A DNA stretch of 64,000 bases, taken from positions 1 to 64,000 of the forward strand of contig JBKBHA010000009.1 in the NCBI GenBank assembly GCA_046297935.1, written 5' to 3'. Each line of letters begins with the position of its first letter. Position 1 is the first letter of the stretch. The stretch comes from CAYMZZ01 sp046297935 (GTDB lineage: Bacteria; Bacteroidota; Bacteroidia; Chitinophagales; Chitinophagaceae). The notes beneath the pieces are model-generated. The model ran no database searches. It worked only from the letters and a program-made list of their open reading frames with translations, and was not told the DNA's origin. The translations under genes and the position numbers were made by a program. This document shows, one piece after another, positions 15,240 to 24,381 of the stretch.

Positions 15240-15920
15240 ATGAACTATAAGCCCTCTTCGATTGAAAAAATTTTCCTGATCATTGTAGCACTTATTCTGG
15301 CTGCCGGATTCGTGTTATTTTATAGCGATGTGCTGCTGTTTCAGGAATATGTACGCGAAGATGGAATAGTAGAATGGCTTACGGTAGCTGGTTTGTTGCT
15401 CGGTTCCTTCCTTTGTTTGCGCCGTTTTTTGCAACTCAGAAAACATCGTTCAGTATGGTTTCTTTTTGTTACGGCCTTCGCCGCACTTTTTCTGTTCTTT
15501 GCCGCCGGGGAAGAAATAAGCTGGGGGCAAAGGATTTTTGGCATTGAAAGTTCTGAGTTCTTCAAAGAAAATAACAAACAAGGAGAAACCAACTTACACA
15601 ATCTGATAGTAGGTGGTCGCAACCTAAACAAGATCATTTTTTCAATCGGCCTCGTGGCGGTAATGGCTATCTACCTGCTGATATTCCCCATCTTGTATCG
15701 GCGCTGGCCGAAGTTCCGGCAGTTTGCAGACCGCTCTGCCATCCCAATACCGCAATTTTACCACGTGGTATGTGTAGCAACGGTATTTCTACTCACAGAA
15801 ATGATCCAGCACGGAAAGCGTGCCGAAATTCTGGAGGCCGCCGAAGCTCTGTTGTTCTTCCTGATACTATCCTTTCCAGTTAATAAGTATATATTCGATA
15901 AAGAACGCTCACCTGACTAG
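15240..15920 (+). CDS. Integral membrane protein of unknown function
   Basis: 226 residues from ATG at 15240; an in-frame TTG at 15222 lies in a promoter-like CATCTTTG. About six transmembrane helices. The conserved block AAGEEISWGQRIFGIESSE followed by ETNLHN recurs in a family of bacterial membrane proteins often found near glycosyltransferases; no biochemical role is known to me. It converges on the GT39 gene with a shared terminator. Confidence 0.75.
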   Translation: MNYKPSSIEKIFLIIVALILAAGFVLFYSDVLLFQEYVREDGIVEWLTVAGLLLGSFLCLRRFLQLRKHRSVWFLFVTAFAALFLFFAAGEEISWGQRIFGIESSEFFKENNKQGETNLHNLIVGGRNLNKIIFSIGLVAVMAIYLLIFPILYRRWPKFRQFADRSAIPIPQFYHVVCVATVFLLTEMIQHGKRAEILEAAEALLFFLILSFPVNKYIFDKERSPD

Positions 15921-15935
15921 CTAATTTTTAGTCAG
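15913..15935. terminator. Bidirectional hairpin between convergent genes
   Basis: CTGACTA (15913-15919) and TAGTCAG (15929-15935) pair around an AT-rich loop. The stem includes the stop codon of the upstream gene and the end of the GT39 gene. Confidence 0.55.
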
Positions 15936-17620
15936 TACAAGCGGGCAAGCATAATCGTATCAAGCGTTGCAGGCCTTGTCTTCGGATTCAGAAACTTCAA
16001 CTTAAGAGTCGATACATTGTAGTCGGCATGGCTGGCCACCGTGTCGATGCGAAATCCTCGTTGAATTAGCCGATTCGCGTGTCGGCTTGTCAATAGAAAA
16101 TACAGGTTATCGTTACCTCTTGGCAAATTGTTGGTATCAGCCATAGCATGGTTGTACCCCCGGTAAAAATCGAAGCTATGCGCACCATCATCAATCAATT
16201 GAATCGATTCGTCAGGAATCTTCAAATCCTTTTCTTCTATTACATTGACCAATTCATTTCCGCCCTGATACCTGAACAAATTGGGGTAAAAATTATAATT
16301 GACGAAGAAGTTGAAAACAATGCTGAAGCCGGCCGTAATATACACCAACTTCAAATCGCGTGACTCGCACTTTCTGAATAAAAGATACAACAACCCCACT
16401 AACAGCGAGCTGCCAACAATCCATACCCAGGCATTCATCGGCTTAAAAAAATAATAGTTCAGCAGCACTGTAGCCGCCAGTACGAGCAAAGCAAAGAAAA
16501 CATGCAGGTAGTACAATACAACACTGGTCTTTGCCGAGCTGATCCATTGCCTCAAAAAGGGTGCGGTAAATAGAGCCGCCAGTGGCAGGAACCAGAAAAT
16601 ATAATGCGGCATCTTGAAATTACTCCAGCTGATCATGAACAGAAAAAAACCAAATGATACCGCCGCAAACGATAATAGTTCCGCTTTTACTCCCTTCTTA
16701 AACAAGCGCCGAAGCCAGGCCACAAGCGCCACGTATGCAATAATACTCCAGGGGAAAAATGCCCAGATAAACGTATGGTATAAGAAAAAATAATTGCTAT
16801 TTCTGCCGCCTTTCTTGAAACTGTCGCCATCAAAACGTTCAAAATTCTGGTCCCACAGTATAAACCTGATACCCGAAATATTTCTCATACCCCGGATCTC
16901 CTTTTCAGGATGAAGATCAAACTGTAAATAGTAAGCATAGATAACAGGACTGATCAACAAAAAGAAAAAGGGTACAATTAACCAGGTTTTTGGAGACCAT
17001 AAAACCGACCATTTTCCCTGCAACCAGATATAGAAAAACAGAGATACAAAAATAATGGCCGGTCCAACCCAACCCTTTGTAGAAAACGCAATTGCTGCCC
17101 CCAATGCACCAAGAACAAGATGCAGCCACCTACGAGTATCAACATATACCAGCAGTTGCCAAAGCCCGAAGATAATACCGGCCGCCAGCGGCGTTTCCAT
17201 ACGGGCATCATCGATAGACAACATAAAACCCTGCGCCGTACCAAGCATAATCGCTGCCAGTCTGGCCGTGCTCTTGTCACTTAAATGAAGCGTAAGGCGA
17301 TAGGTGCTGTAAATAGATAACAGCGCATATAATAAAGCAGGCAAACGATGAGCAAAGGTATTGACACCAAAAATCTTGAAACTTAGTGCTGAAGACCAAA
17401 ACAACAGATGAGGCTTATCGAGATAGTCTTTTTGACGATCAACCAGGCTTGTGTAATCATCAAACTGCAACATATGCAGGGCTATATTGGCATGGTGTGC
17501 AGCATCCTTGTCCATTAAAGGAAACGCAAAACATCCTGCGTATACCAGGAGACAAAGAAAACCGATCGTCCAGGTGGCACGGTCTTTTTGACTCAGCGGA
17601 ATAGCCTGTAAATTATTCAT
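15932..17620 (-). CDS. Glycosyltransferase family 39 (ArnT/PMT-like) membrane protein
   Basis: 562 residues from the ATG at 17620 (MNNLQAIPLSQ), which leaves a 16-nt gap after nadA; an upstream ATG (17656) would overlap nadA. About 12 transmembrane helices. The first periplasmic loop holds MDKDAAHHANIALHML and DYLDKPHLLFW, and a later loop DDARMETPLA, the acidic layout of GT39 enzymes that use polyprenyl-phosphate sugars. Likely transfers a sugar to lipid A, a glycan or protein in the periplasm. Co-directional with nadA by position rather than function. Confidence 0.85.
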   Translation of the reverse strand: MNNLQAIPLSQKDRATWTIGFLCLLVYAGCFAFPLMDKDAAHHANIALHMLQFDDYTSLVDRQKDYLDKPHLLFWSSALSFKIFGVNTFAHRLPALLYALLSIYSTYRLTLHLSDKSTARLAAIMLGTAQGFMLSIDDARMETPLAAGIIFGLWQLLVYVDTRRWLHLVLGALGAAIAFSTKGWVGPAIIFVSLFFYIWLQGKWSVLWSPKTWLIVPFFFLLISPVIYAYYLQFDLHPEKEIRGMRNISGIRFILWDQNFERFDGDSFKKGGRNSNYFFLYHTFIWAFFPWSIIAYVALVAWLRRLFKKGVKAELLSFAAVSFGFFLFMISWSNFKMPHYIFWFLPLAALFTAPFLRQWISSAKTSVVLYYLHVFFALLVLAATVLLNYYFFKPMNAWVWIVGSSLLVGLLYLLFRKCESRDLKLVYITAGFSIVFNFFVNYNFYPNLFRYQGGNELVNVIEEKDLKIPDESIQLIDDGAHSFDFYRGYNHAMADTNNLPRGNDNLYFLLTSRHANRLIQRGFRIDTVASHADYNVSTLKLKFLNPKTRPATLDTIMLARLY

Positions 17621-17636
17621 CGGAAATAATAAGTGT

Positions 17637-18647
17637 TTATAATCCGGCTTTTGCACTTATTTCAAGCATTCGCTCAATCGGTTTTAGAGCGGCCAGCCTA
17701 ATCTCTTCCTCCATAATAATCTCTGGCGACTCATATTCCATACACAGGTACAACTTCTCAAGGGTATTCAGTTTCATATGAGGGCAATCATTGCAGGCAC
17801 AGTTGTTTTCAGGAGGAGCCGGAATAAACCTTTTGTGTGGCGAAGCCTTCATCATCTGGTGGAGAATTCCTGATTCAGTGGCTACTATGTATTCCTTCGA
17901 GTCATCCGTTTGTGTGTATTTCAAAAGACCCGTGGTAGAACCGATATAATCAGCCATCTTCAATATTGGCTCCTCACACTCCGGATGAGCAATCAGTTTA
18001 GCTTTAGGGTGTCGCACTTTCAGCGCTGATATTTTCTCCTGGCTGAAGATTTCATGAACCATGCAGGCACCATTCCAAAGCAGCATATTTCTGCCTGTCA
18101 CTTTGTTGAGATATGCACCCAGATTCTTATCCGGCGCAAAAATTATCTTCTGTTCTTTGGGGAAACTTTCAACAATAATCCTCGCATTGCTACTCGTTAC
18201 TATCACATCGCTCAACGCCTTGATACCCGCACTGCAGTTGATATAGCTAACCACCACATGATCGGGGTGTTCTTCTTTGAATTTTTTGAACAATGGCGGC
18301 GGGCAACTATCGCTCAGGCTGCAACCAGCCTTCAGATCCGGTATCACTACTTTTTTCGAAGGGTTCAGGATCTTTGCCGTTTCAGCCATAAAGTGAACAC
18401 CGGCAAACACGATCATATCGGCGTTGGTCTTTTCCGCCTGTTGCGCTAAGCCCAGGCTGTCGCCGATATAATCCGCTACATCCTGAATGTCGGCCTCCTG
18501 GTAATAATGGGCCAGGAGAATCGCATTTTTTTCTTTCTTCAAACGCTCAATTTCTGCAAAAAGATCCAGTGTGGGATCAATGGGCATATCGAGAAATCCC
18601 CGGGCTTCAACATTCTTTTTGGCGGTGTTCAGTGTGCTTGCATTCAT
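17637..18647 (-). CDS. nadA: Quinolinate synthase NadA
   Basis: 336 residues from ATG 18647 (MNASTLNTAKK); an ATG at 18680 adds 11 residues. Condenses iminoaspartate with DHAP to quinolinate, the first ring of de novo NAD. Contains AHYYQEADIQDVADYIGDS, FAGVHFMAETAKILNP and the 4Fe-4S cysteines in KAGCSLSDSCP, LWNGACMVHE and CACNDCPHMK. No nadB or nadC is seen nearby. It reads leftward away from the oriC candidate. A salvage route (NR kinase and PnuC, 44-45 kb) is also present. Confidence 0.96.
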   Translation of the reverse strand: MNASTLNTAKKNVEARGFLDMPIDPTLDLFAEIERLKKEKNAILLAHYYQEADIQDVADYIGDSLGLAQQAEKTNADMIVFAGVHFMAETAKILNPSKKVVIPDLKAGCSLSDSCPPPLFKKFKEEHPDHVVVSYINCSAGIKALSDVIVTSSNARIIVESFPKEQKIIFAPDKNLGAYLNKVTGRNMLLWNGACMVHEIFSQEKISALKVRHPKAKLIAHPECEEPILKMADYIGSTTGLLKYTQTDDSKEYIVATESGILHQMMKASPHKRFIPAPPENNCACNDCPHMKLNTLEKLYLCMEYESPEIIMEEEIRLAALKPIERMLEISAKAGL

Positions 18648-18721
18648 ATCAGCATTATTTCGGGAGAGCAATATTCCCATTGCTTTTCCAAATTTTCAAA
18701 ACAAAATTTCAAATCGAATCC

Positions 18722-19094
18722 CCCGACCGTAATAATTATAATAGATATTATTTTATATAAAAACACTACTATTATTATGTCTGTGGATTCGTGGATAAAT
18801 CGAACAGCAAAGTTATTGTTTTACCAATATCCACATTTTTAACAGCAAAATCCACACATGGTTTCAGCCATCAGCCTGCTTTTAGATGGCTTTTCCACAG
18901 AAATGTGAATTGCCCTGTTCTAATAAAAACACCAATACCGGCAGCATCGTTCATGTGGATATAAACGGTATAAGCGGGGATTTGAGCCGCCGTGAAACAA
19001 TTTTTTTCGCCGGCTATGTAGTTTCCTGCCATTAATCCCGTTTCATATTCACGTTCCACGGAGGGTTATTCACAGAAATTAGATGCTTTCCACA
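18722..19094. other. oriC: Putative chromosomal replication origin (oriC)
   Basis: A non-coding gap between divergent nadA and the S46 peptidase gene. Its left part (about 18728-18780) is a strongly AT-rich stretch suited to unwinding. To its right is a cluster of DnaA-box-like 9-mers in both orientations: CGTGGATAA (18790), ATATCCACA (18827), TTTTCCACA (18891), TGTGGATAT (18954), TTATTCACA (19066, exact to TTATNCACA) and CTTTCCACA (19086), plus weaker ones at 18782 and 18848. Each good box has 0-1 mismatch to TTWTNCACA or its complement. dnaN, mnmG and recX lie within 19 kb. Box counts are by eye. Confidence 0.72.
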
Positions 19095-19213
19095 GCCTTT
19101 TGGGTATAAAAAGCCACCCGCAAGAGGTCGAAAAAATGAATTATGATAAATAGCACCCCCTGTTTGGAAGATCAAAACTGCCGAAACGATTAATTTTACC
19201 AAAACGATTTGCC

Positions 19214-21352
19214 ATGAAGTTAATGCGCTCTATTTTGACTGCTATTGCCCTTTTGTTTGTGTCGCTTTTACGTGCTGAGGAAGGTATGTGGTTGCCCATG
19301 TTGCTGGAAAAGCTGAATGAAAAAGACATGAAGGCGAAGGGAATGAAGATTAGCGCCAAAGACATATATAATATTAATAGTGGAAGCCTGAAGGATGCCA
19401 TCGTTAGTTTCGGTGGTTTTTGTACCGGCGAAATAATTTCCAGTCAGGGGCTGGTATTAACCAATCATCACTGCGGTTTTGATGCTATACAGAACCACTC
19501 AACTCTCAACAACAATTATATACGCGATGGCTTTTGGGCAATGAATAGAGGCGAGGAACTGCCCAACCCGGCTCTTTTTGTGACTTTCATTGTTCGTATT
19601 GAGGATGTATCGGCTAAAGTTCTGGCCGGCGTTCAAAAGGGAATGTCGGAATCTGAGCGGCAGGTGCAAATAGATCGTAATATTAAGGAAGCCAACAATT
19701 CGGTAAAAAAGGAAAGCTGGCAGAACAGTTTTATCCGGTCTTTTTTTGAAGGTAACCAGTATTATCTTTTTGTAACTGAAACATACAACGATGTAAGGCT
19801 GGTAGGTGCCCCGCCGTCTTCTATTGGCAATTTTGGAAAAGACTCCGACAACTGGATGTGGCCCCGACACACTGGCGATTTTTCCATGTTTCGGATTTAC
19901 GCCGGTAAAGACAATAAGCCAGCCCCCTATTCACCCGACAATGTACCTTACGTACCCAAGCGTGCCCTTTCCATCAATATGAAAGGAACGGCTCCCAACG
20001 ATTTTACGATGGTGTTTGGATTTCCGGGCCGCACCATGGAATACCTGCACTCAGCTGCTGTACAACAAACCGTAGAGATAAACGATCCTGCAAAAATTAA
20101 AATCCGGACGCAGGCCCTGGAAGTAATAGACGGATTCATGCGAAAAGATGAACAGATCAAAATACAGTATGCTGCCAAGTATGCCGGCATAAGCAATGCA
20201 TGGAAAAAATGGCAGGGTGAAGTATTGGGTTTAACTCGCACTGATGCCGTAACAAAAAAGAAAAATTATGAAGCATTATTCCAAAAGCGGGTAGATGCCA
20301 ATCCCGCCTGGAAAGCAGAATATGGCACTTTGCTGAATCAGCTTCAGCAGGCGTACGATGAACTTAAACCGTATGGATTAGCCCGCGATTATTACCTTGA
20401 AATCACCAGTAAAATAGAAGTATTTACCGTCATCAATTTGTTGCGTCAGCTGCAACAGGCTAAGGGTCGCAGCAATTATCCAGAAATCAGCCAAAGAATC
20501 AGCGGTCGCCTGAAGGAGTTATATGGTGAATACAACTCAGGAGTAGATCAGAAATTGTTTGAAACACTGATGCCGCTTTATGCAGAAGATCAGCCCGAAG
20601 CAAATGTGGCGCCCGCGGCAAGAGGCAAGAAAGATTATACTACATGGGCGGCGGAATTATACAATAAAAGCGAACTCGACAATGGCGACCGGGTCTTGAA
20701 ATCAATCGACCAGGATCCTGATGCTTTGATTGCAGCCATGGAGAAGGATCCTATCTACCAGCTGTATTCGGAAATGGCTGGTTTATACAGCCGCGAAATC
20801 ATGCCAAAATTGAACAGCATTCAGGACCGCATTAATGAGAGCCAGCGCAGCTATATGAAAGCACAGATGCTGGTGATGAAAGAAAGAACATTTTATCCGG
20901 ATGCTAACAGCACGCTGCGAGTGACTTATGGAAACGTAAAGGGATATCAGGCACGTGATGCTGTGTCGTACGACCCATATACGTATCTCGATGGTGTGAT
21001 GCAGAAATATGTACCCGGCGACTATGAGTTTGATGTACCAGAAAAGCTGAGAGATCTTTACAATAAAAAGGACTTTGGTCCATATGGAAAGAATGGCAAA
21101 ATGCCTGTTTGCTTTATCGCTAGCAATCATACAACAGGCGGAAATTCGGGCAGTCCTGCCCTCGATGCCTGGGGAAATCTGGTAGGGCTCAATTTTGACC
21201 GTGTATGGGAAGGCACCATGAGCGATATTAACTACGACCCATCCATTTGCCGCAACATCATGGTCGATATTCGGTATGTGTTATTTATAGTCGACAAATT
21301 TGCCGGTGCGGGACATCTGGTGAAGGAAATGAAGCTGGTTTATCCCAAGTAA
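19214..21352 (+). CDS. S46 family dipeptidyl-peptidase (DPP11-like)
   Basis: 712 residues with a signal peptide (1-21, cleaved near RAEEG). Chymotrypsin-fold exopeptidase with a helical cap: catalytic His in LTNHHCGFDAIQ (85-86), Asp in RHTGDFSMFRIYAGKDNKPAPY, Ser645 in TGGNSGSP. It releases dipeptides from the N-terminus in the periplasm. Eighteen residues after the Ser is Arg663 in LNFDRVWE; the equivalent Arg673 in characterised DPP11 gives Asp/Glu P1 preference, whereas DPP7 has Gly, so DPP11 specificity is predicted. Monocistronic, downstream of oriC. Confidence 0.93.
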   Translation: MKLMRSILTAIALLFVSLLRAEEGMWLPMLLEKLNEKDMKAKGMKISAKDIYNINSGSLKDAIVSFGGFCTGEIISSQGLVLTNHHCGFDAIQNHSTLNNNYIRDGFWAMNRGEELPNPALFVTFIVRIEDVSAKVLAGVQKGMSESERQVQIDRNIKEANNSVKKESWQNSFIRSFFEGNQYYLFVTETYNDVRLVGAPPSSIGNFGKDSDNWMWPRHTGDFSMFRIYAGKDNKPAPYSPDNVPYVPKRALSINMKGTAPNDFTMVFGFPGRTMEYLHSAAVQQTVEINDPAKIKIRTQALEVIDGFMRKDEQIKIQYAAKYAGISNAWKKWQGEVLGLTRTDAVTKKKNYEALFQKRVDANPAWKAEYGTLLNQLQQAYDELKPYGLARDYYLEITSKIEVFTVINLLRQLQQAKGRSNYPEISQRISGRLKELYGEYNSGVDQKLFETLMPLYAEDQPEANVAPAARGKKDYTTWAAELYNKSELDNGDRVLKSIDQDPDALIAAMEKDPIYQLYSEMAGLYSREIMPKLNSIQDRINESQRSYMKAQMLVMKERTFYPDANSTLRVTYGNVKGYQARDAVSYDPYTYLDGVMQKYVPGDYEFDVPEKLRDLYNKKDFGPYGKNGKMPVCFIASNHTTGGNSGSPALDAWGNLVGLNFDRVWEGTMSDINYDPSICRNIMVDIRYVLFIVDKFAGAGHLVKEMKLVYPK

Positions 21353-21356
21353 TGGC

Positions 21357-21411
21357 TTAATGTGCGAATTCGGTTGTTTGACAGGAACAGATTACCTAAT
21401 TCACACATTAA
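21357..21411. repeat. Long hairpin after the S46 gene
   Basis: 14-nt arms (21357-21370 and 21398-21411) pair with one mismatch around a 27-nt loop. The arm sequence TTAATGTGNGAATT resembles the stem at 30824-30890. There is no T-run, so it is not a standard terminator. Confidence 0.65.
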
Positions 21412-21507
21412 CTAATTGAACAAAAGCTACTTAAAAACAGTTAACAGCCACAAGCAGCATGGGCTCGGTCTGAGTTTTCCACAATTTTTTCATATCTATA
21501 ATTCCCC

Positions 21508-21515
21508 TATTTTTG
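21508..21515 (+). promoter_or_regulatory. -7 promoter box for the PpiD-like gene
   Basis: TATTTTTG matches TAnnTTTG, 31 nt before the ATG at 21547. Confidence 0.5.
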
Positions 21516-21546
21516 CCATCCGTTTTTTAACCCTACATAATATATT

Positions 21547-23712
21547 ATGTCAGTAATTCAGCAGATCCAGGAGAAGTACGCTAAAGTGATGGCGGTTATC
21601 ATTGCCCTGGCCCTGATCATTTTTGTGGTGATGCTTGCTTTTGAAAATGGAGGCAGCCTTTTTTCAGGTACTGGTCCTGACCCTGTTGGTAAAGTAAATG
21701 GAAAGGAAGTACCCATTTCTGAATTTCAACAAGCAGTACAGGCTCAGGAAGCCAACCTGATGCAGCAGTATCAGTTGCAGGGTTCTAATCCTGCGGTTAG
21801 TCAAATGGCGGTAACGCAGGCCTGGGATCAGATGGTAAATTTGTTTTTATTGAAAGACGAAGTGAAGAAGCTGGGTCTTGCAGTATCGAAAGTTGAAATG
21901 GGCGACTATCTCTACGGATTGAACCCACCCGCTCAGCTTGCTCAGGCGTTTACTGATCCCAATACAGGTTTATATAATAGTCAGCTCGCGAAAGAAAACA
22001 TCGACATGATGTTGAGCTCAAAGGATCCGGTTACTAAAAACCAGGCAGCGGCTTTCATGGATGGTATGGAGCAGCAACGTCTGTACGAAAAATTCACATC
22101 TCTGCTGGTGAATAGTTACAATGTGCCGAAATGGTTGGTAGAAAAGCAGAATGCTGATAATGCGATGATGGCTTCCATTTCAGTAGTAAAAGAATTTTAC
22201 TCAAACATTCCCGTTGATAGTGTACCAACTGTTAGTGATAAAGAAATTGCTGACTATATCGCCAAACATAAAGAAGACTTTAAGCAGGATGCCAGCCGTA
22301 CGATCAGCTATGTAGCTTTCAGCGCTTTACCTACTGCAACCGACACGGCCGCAGCTTACCAGGCTGTAATGGACCTGAAGCCAGAAATGGACACAACGCA
22401 GGATATCGCTTCTCTGATCACGCGTAATGCCAGCAGCATTCCTTATTCAGAAGCTTATTTTGCCAAAAGTCAGTTAACTGCAGCCAATATGGCGATGGGC
22501 ACCGGCTTTAAGGATAGCATACTGATGCTGAACAAAAACGAAGTTTTTGGTCCGTACCTGGATGGTAATACTTATGTGCTGGCAAAAATGCTCGATAGCC
22601 GCGTGTTGCCTGATTCCGTAAAATGCCGCCACGTACTGGTTAGCAACAATGTACAGCAGGGTGGTTTTGACGATAGCACTGCCAAGAGAAAAATAGACAG
22701 TATTGCTGCCGCCATCAATGGCGGTGCATCCTGGGCCGCTATGGTAGAACAATACAATCCACAATCGGACGGAAGTCGTGCACAGCAGGGAGAAATGACT
22801 TTTTCGTCTACTCAGATTCAGTCGGAGAACTTTGCGCCCGAGTTTGCTAAGTTCATTTTGTTTGATGGTAAACCCGGCGAGCGGAAAATTGTAAAAACTT
22901 CGTTCGGATATCATTATATCGAGATCATGAGTTTCATTAAACCGGAAACTCATTATCAGATTGCCTATTTCGCGAAGCCAATTGAAGCAAGCACCGAGAC
23001 CGATAATGCTGCCAGCACAAGAGCTGACCAGTTTGCCGCTGCTGCCCGCAATGCTGAAACTTTCGATAAGGAGGCAGAAAAGCTGAAAGCAGAAGGCATC
23101 AACAAACTCAGTGCGGTGTTGCCACCCAATGGTGCCCAGATTGTAGGCGTAGGTTACTCACGTCCTTTTGTAAGAAAAGTGTACGAAGCGGATAAAGGAG
23201 ATGTGATTGAACCGGAGCGTGTAGGCGACAACTATGTAGTTGCTATGGTTACCGATGTGTTGGCAGAAGGAACGCAATCGCCAGCCACCGCACGTCCTCA
23301 GGTGGAGCCTCTCCTTGTAAATCATAAGAAAGCCGAAATCATCAAGCGCAAAATCGGAAATATCACTACTCTTGAAGCAGCAGCCCAAACTTTGGGCGGC
23401 CGCAACATTGAAAGCTATGACAGCTTGCGACTGACTGGTACCCGCCCTGCCGGCCTTACCCGTGAAGCGCGTGTAGTGGGTGCGGCATTCAATCCTGCAA
23501 ACAAAGGCAAGGTTGTACCTGAGGCTATTGAAGGTGCCGAAGGAGTGTATGTAATGCGTGTAAATGATCAGACCACAACTGCTCTTACCAACACCGACAT
23601 TGAAGAACAGCGTAAGCAACAGATTCTGTACGGAAAGAACGCGTACGCCAGTCCGGAACGCGCACTTCGCCGCGCAGCAAAGATTACTGATAATACCAGC
23701 AAGTATTTCTAA
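21547..23712 (+). CDS. PpiD-like peptidyl-prolyl isomerase (SurA_N plus rotamase)
   Basis: 721 residues. A short cytoplasmic N-terminus and one transmembrane anchor (about 16-35), then SurA_N/PpiD_N helical chaperone region (PVGKVNGKEVPISEFQQAVQAQE), a parvulin PPIC domain at about 355-470 (CRHVLV..., GEMTFSSTQIQSENFAPEFAKFILF, TSFGYHYIEI) and a second degenerate rotamase-like region near the C-terminus. Acts as a periplasmic folding helper for outer-membrane proteins. Single gene with a strong terminator. Confidence 0.92.
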   Translation: MSVIQQIQEKYAKVMAVIIALALIIFVVMLAFENGGSLFSGTGPDPVGKVNGKEVPISEFQQAVQAQEANLMQQYQLQGSNPAVSQMAVTQAWDQMVNLFLLKDEVKKLGLAVSKVEMGDYLYGLNPPAQLAQAFTDPNTGLYNSQLAKENIDMMLSSKDPVTKNQAAAFMDGMEQQRLYEKFTSLLVNSYNVPKWLVEKQNADNAMMASISVVKEFYSNIPVDSVPTVSDKEIADYIAKHKEDFKQDASRTISYVAFSALPTATDTAAAYQAVMDLKPEMDTTQDIASLITRNASSIPYSEAYFAKSQLTAANMAMGTGFKDSILMLNKNEVFGPYLDGNTYVLAKMLDSRVLPDSVKCRHVLVSNNVQQGGFDDSTAKRKIDSIAAAINGGASWAAMVEQYNPQSDGSRAQQGEMTFSSTQIQSENFAPEFAKFILFDGKPGERKIVKTSFGYHYIEIMSFIKPETHYQIAYFAKPIEASTETDNAASTRADQFAAAARNAETFDKEAEKLKAEGINKLSAVLPPNGAQIVGVGYSRPFVRKVYEADKGDVIEPERVGDNYVVAMVTDVLAEGTQSPATARPQVEPLLVNHKKAEIIKRKIGNITTLEAAAQTLGGRNIESYDSLRLTGTRPAGLTREARVVGAAFNPANKGKVVPEAIEGAEGVYVMRVNDQTTTALTNTDIEEQRKQQILYGKNAYASPERALRRAAKITDNTSKYF

Positions 23713-23753
23713 GCAGGATTGTTCCTGCCACAACCATAACCCACTGCCAACGC

Positions 23754-23788
23754 ATCCGGGCCGCCTGCAAAGCGGCCCGGATTTTTTT
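23754..23788 (+). terminator. Strong rho-independent terminator after the PpiD-like gene
   Basis: 11-bp GC-rich stem ATCCGGGCCGC/GCGGCCCGGAT with a 7-nt loop, followed by seven T residues. Confidence 0.93.
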
Positions 23789-23813
23789 AAGAACCTTGCC
23801 GCTCCCGGCTTGT

Positions 23814-23821
23814 TATCTTTG
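23814..23821 (+). promoter_or_regulatory. -7 promoter box for the DUF2480 gene
   Basis: TATCTTTG, an exact TAnnTTTG match, 16 nt before the ATG at 23838. Confidence 0.6.
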
Positions 23822-23837
23822 CAGAGAATAAGATGTA

Positions 23838-24344
23838 ATGAGCGAAGAAATTGTCAATAAGATTGCCCAAAGTGGCCTGATCACCCTGGATCCCGCTGAT
23901 TTCATACCCCGCGAAAAAATAATGGTGTTTGATCTAAAGGACTTTTTATTTATGGGTATGATTCTGAAAGAGAAAGATTTCAGAGAGGCACTGAAGCAAT
24001 ACGACTGGGAATCGTTGCGGGATCAGACCGTGACCCTGACCTGCACCGCCGATGCAATCATTCCCGTTTGGGCGTATATGCTGGTCACCACCTGCCTGAG
24101 CGGAATTGCGAAAGAAGTATTGATGGGTAATGACCTGGAAGCAAGACGCCAGTTATTTCAACGCAAACTATCTGAACTGCCGGCAGAGCCTTACCGCGAT
24201 CAGCGAGTTGTAATAAAAGGCTGTGGTGATGAACTGATTGAAGAGTTTGTGTATACGGCTCTTACTCAAAAGCTGGTACCCGTAGCTAAATCGGTCATGT
24301 ATGGGGAACCCTGCAGTACCGTTCCTGTTTACAAACGCAAATAG
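23838..24344 (+). CDS. DUF2480 family protein
   Basis: 168 residues, full length for this Bacteroidota-specific family. Starts MSEEIVNKIAQSGLITLDPADF and contains FDLKDFLFMGMILKEKDFREALK and PVWAYMLVTTCLSG. Soluble, no signal peptide, function unknown. It has its own promoter just after the upstream terminator. Confidence 0.88.
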   Translation: MSEEIVNKIAQSGLITLDPADFIPREKIMVFDLKDFLFMGMILKEKDFREALKQYDWESLRDQTVTLTCTADAIIPVWAYMLVTTCLSGIAKEVLMGNDLEARRQLFQRKLSELPAEPYRDQRVVIKGCGDELIEEFVYTALTQKLVPVAKSVMYGEPCSTVPVYKRK

Positions 24345-24381
24345 TGACTGCCAGTAAAGCGAGTCTGTTCAACAGTTCAAA

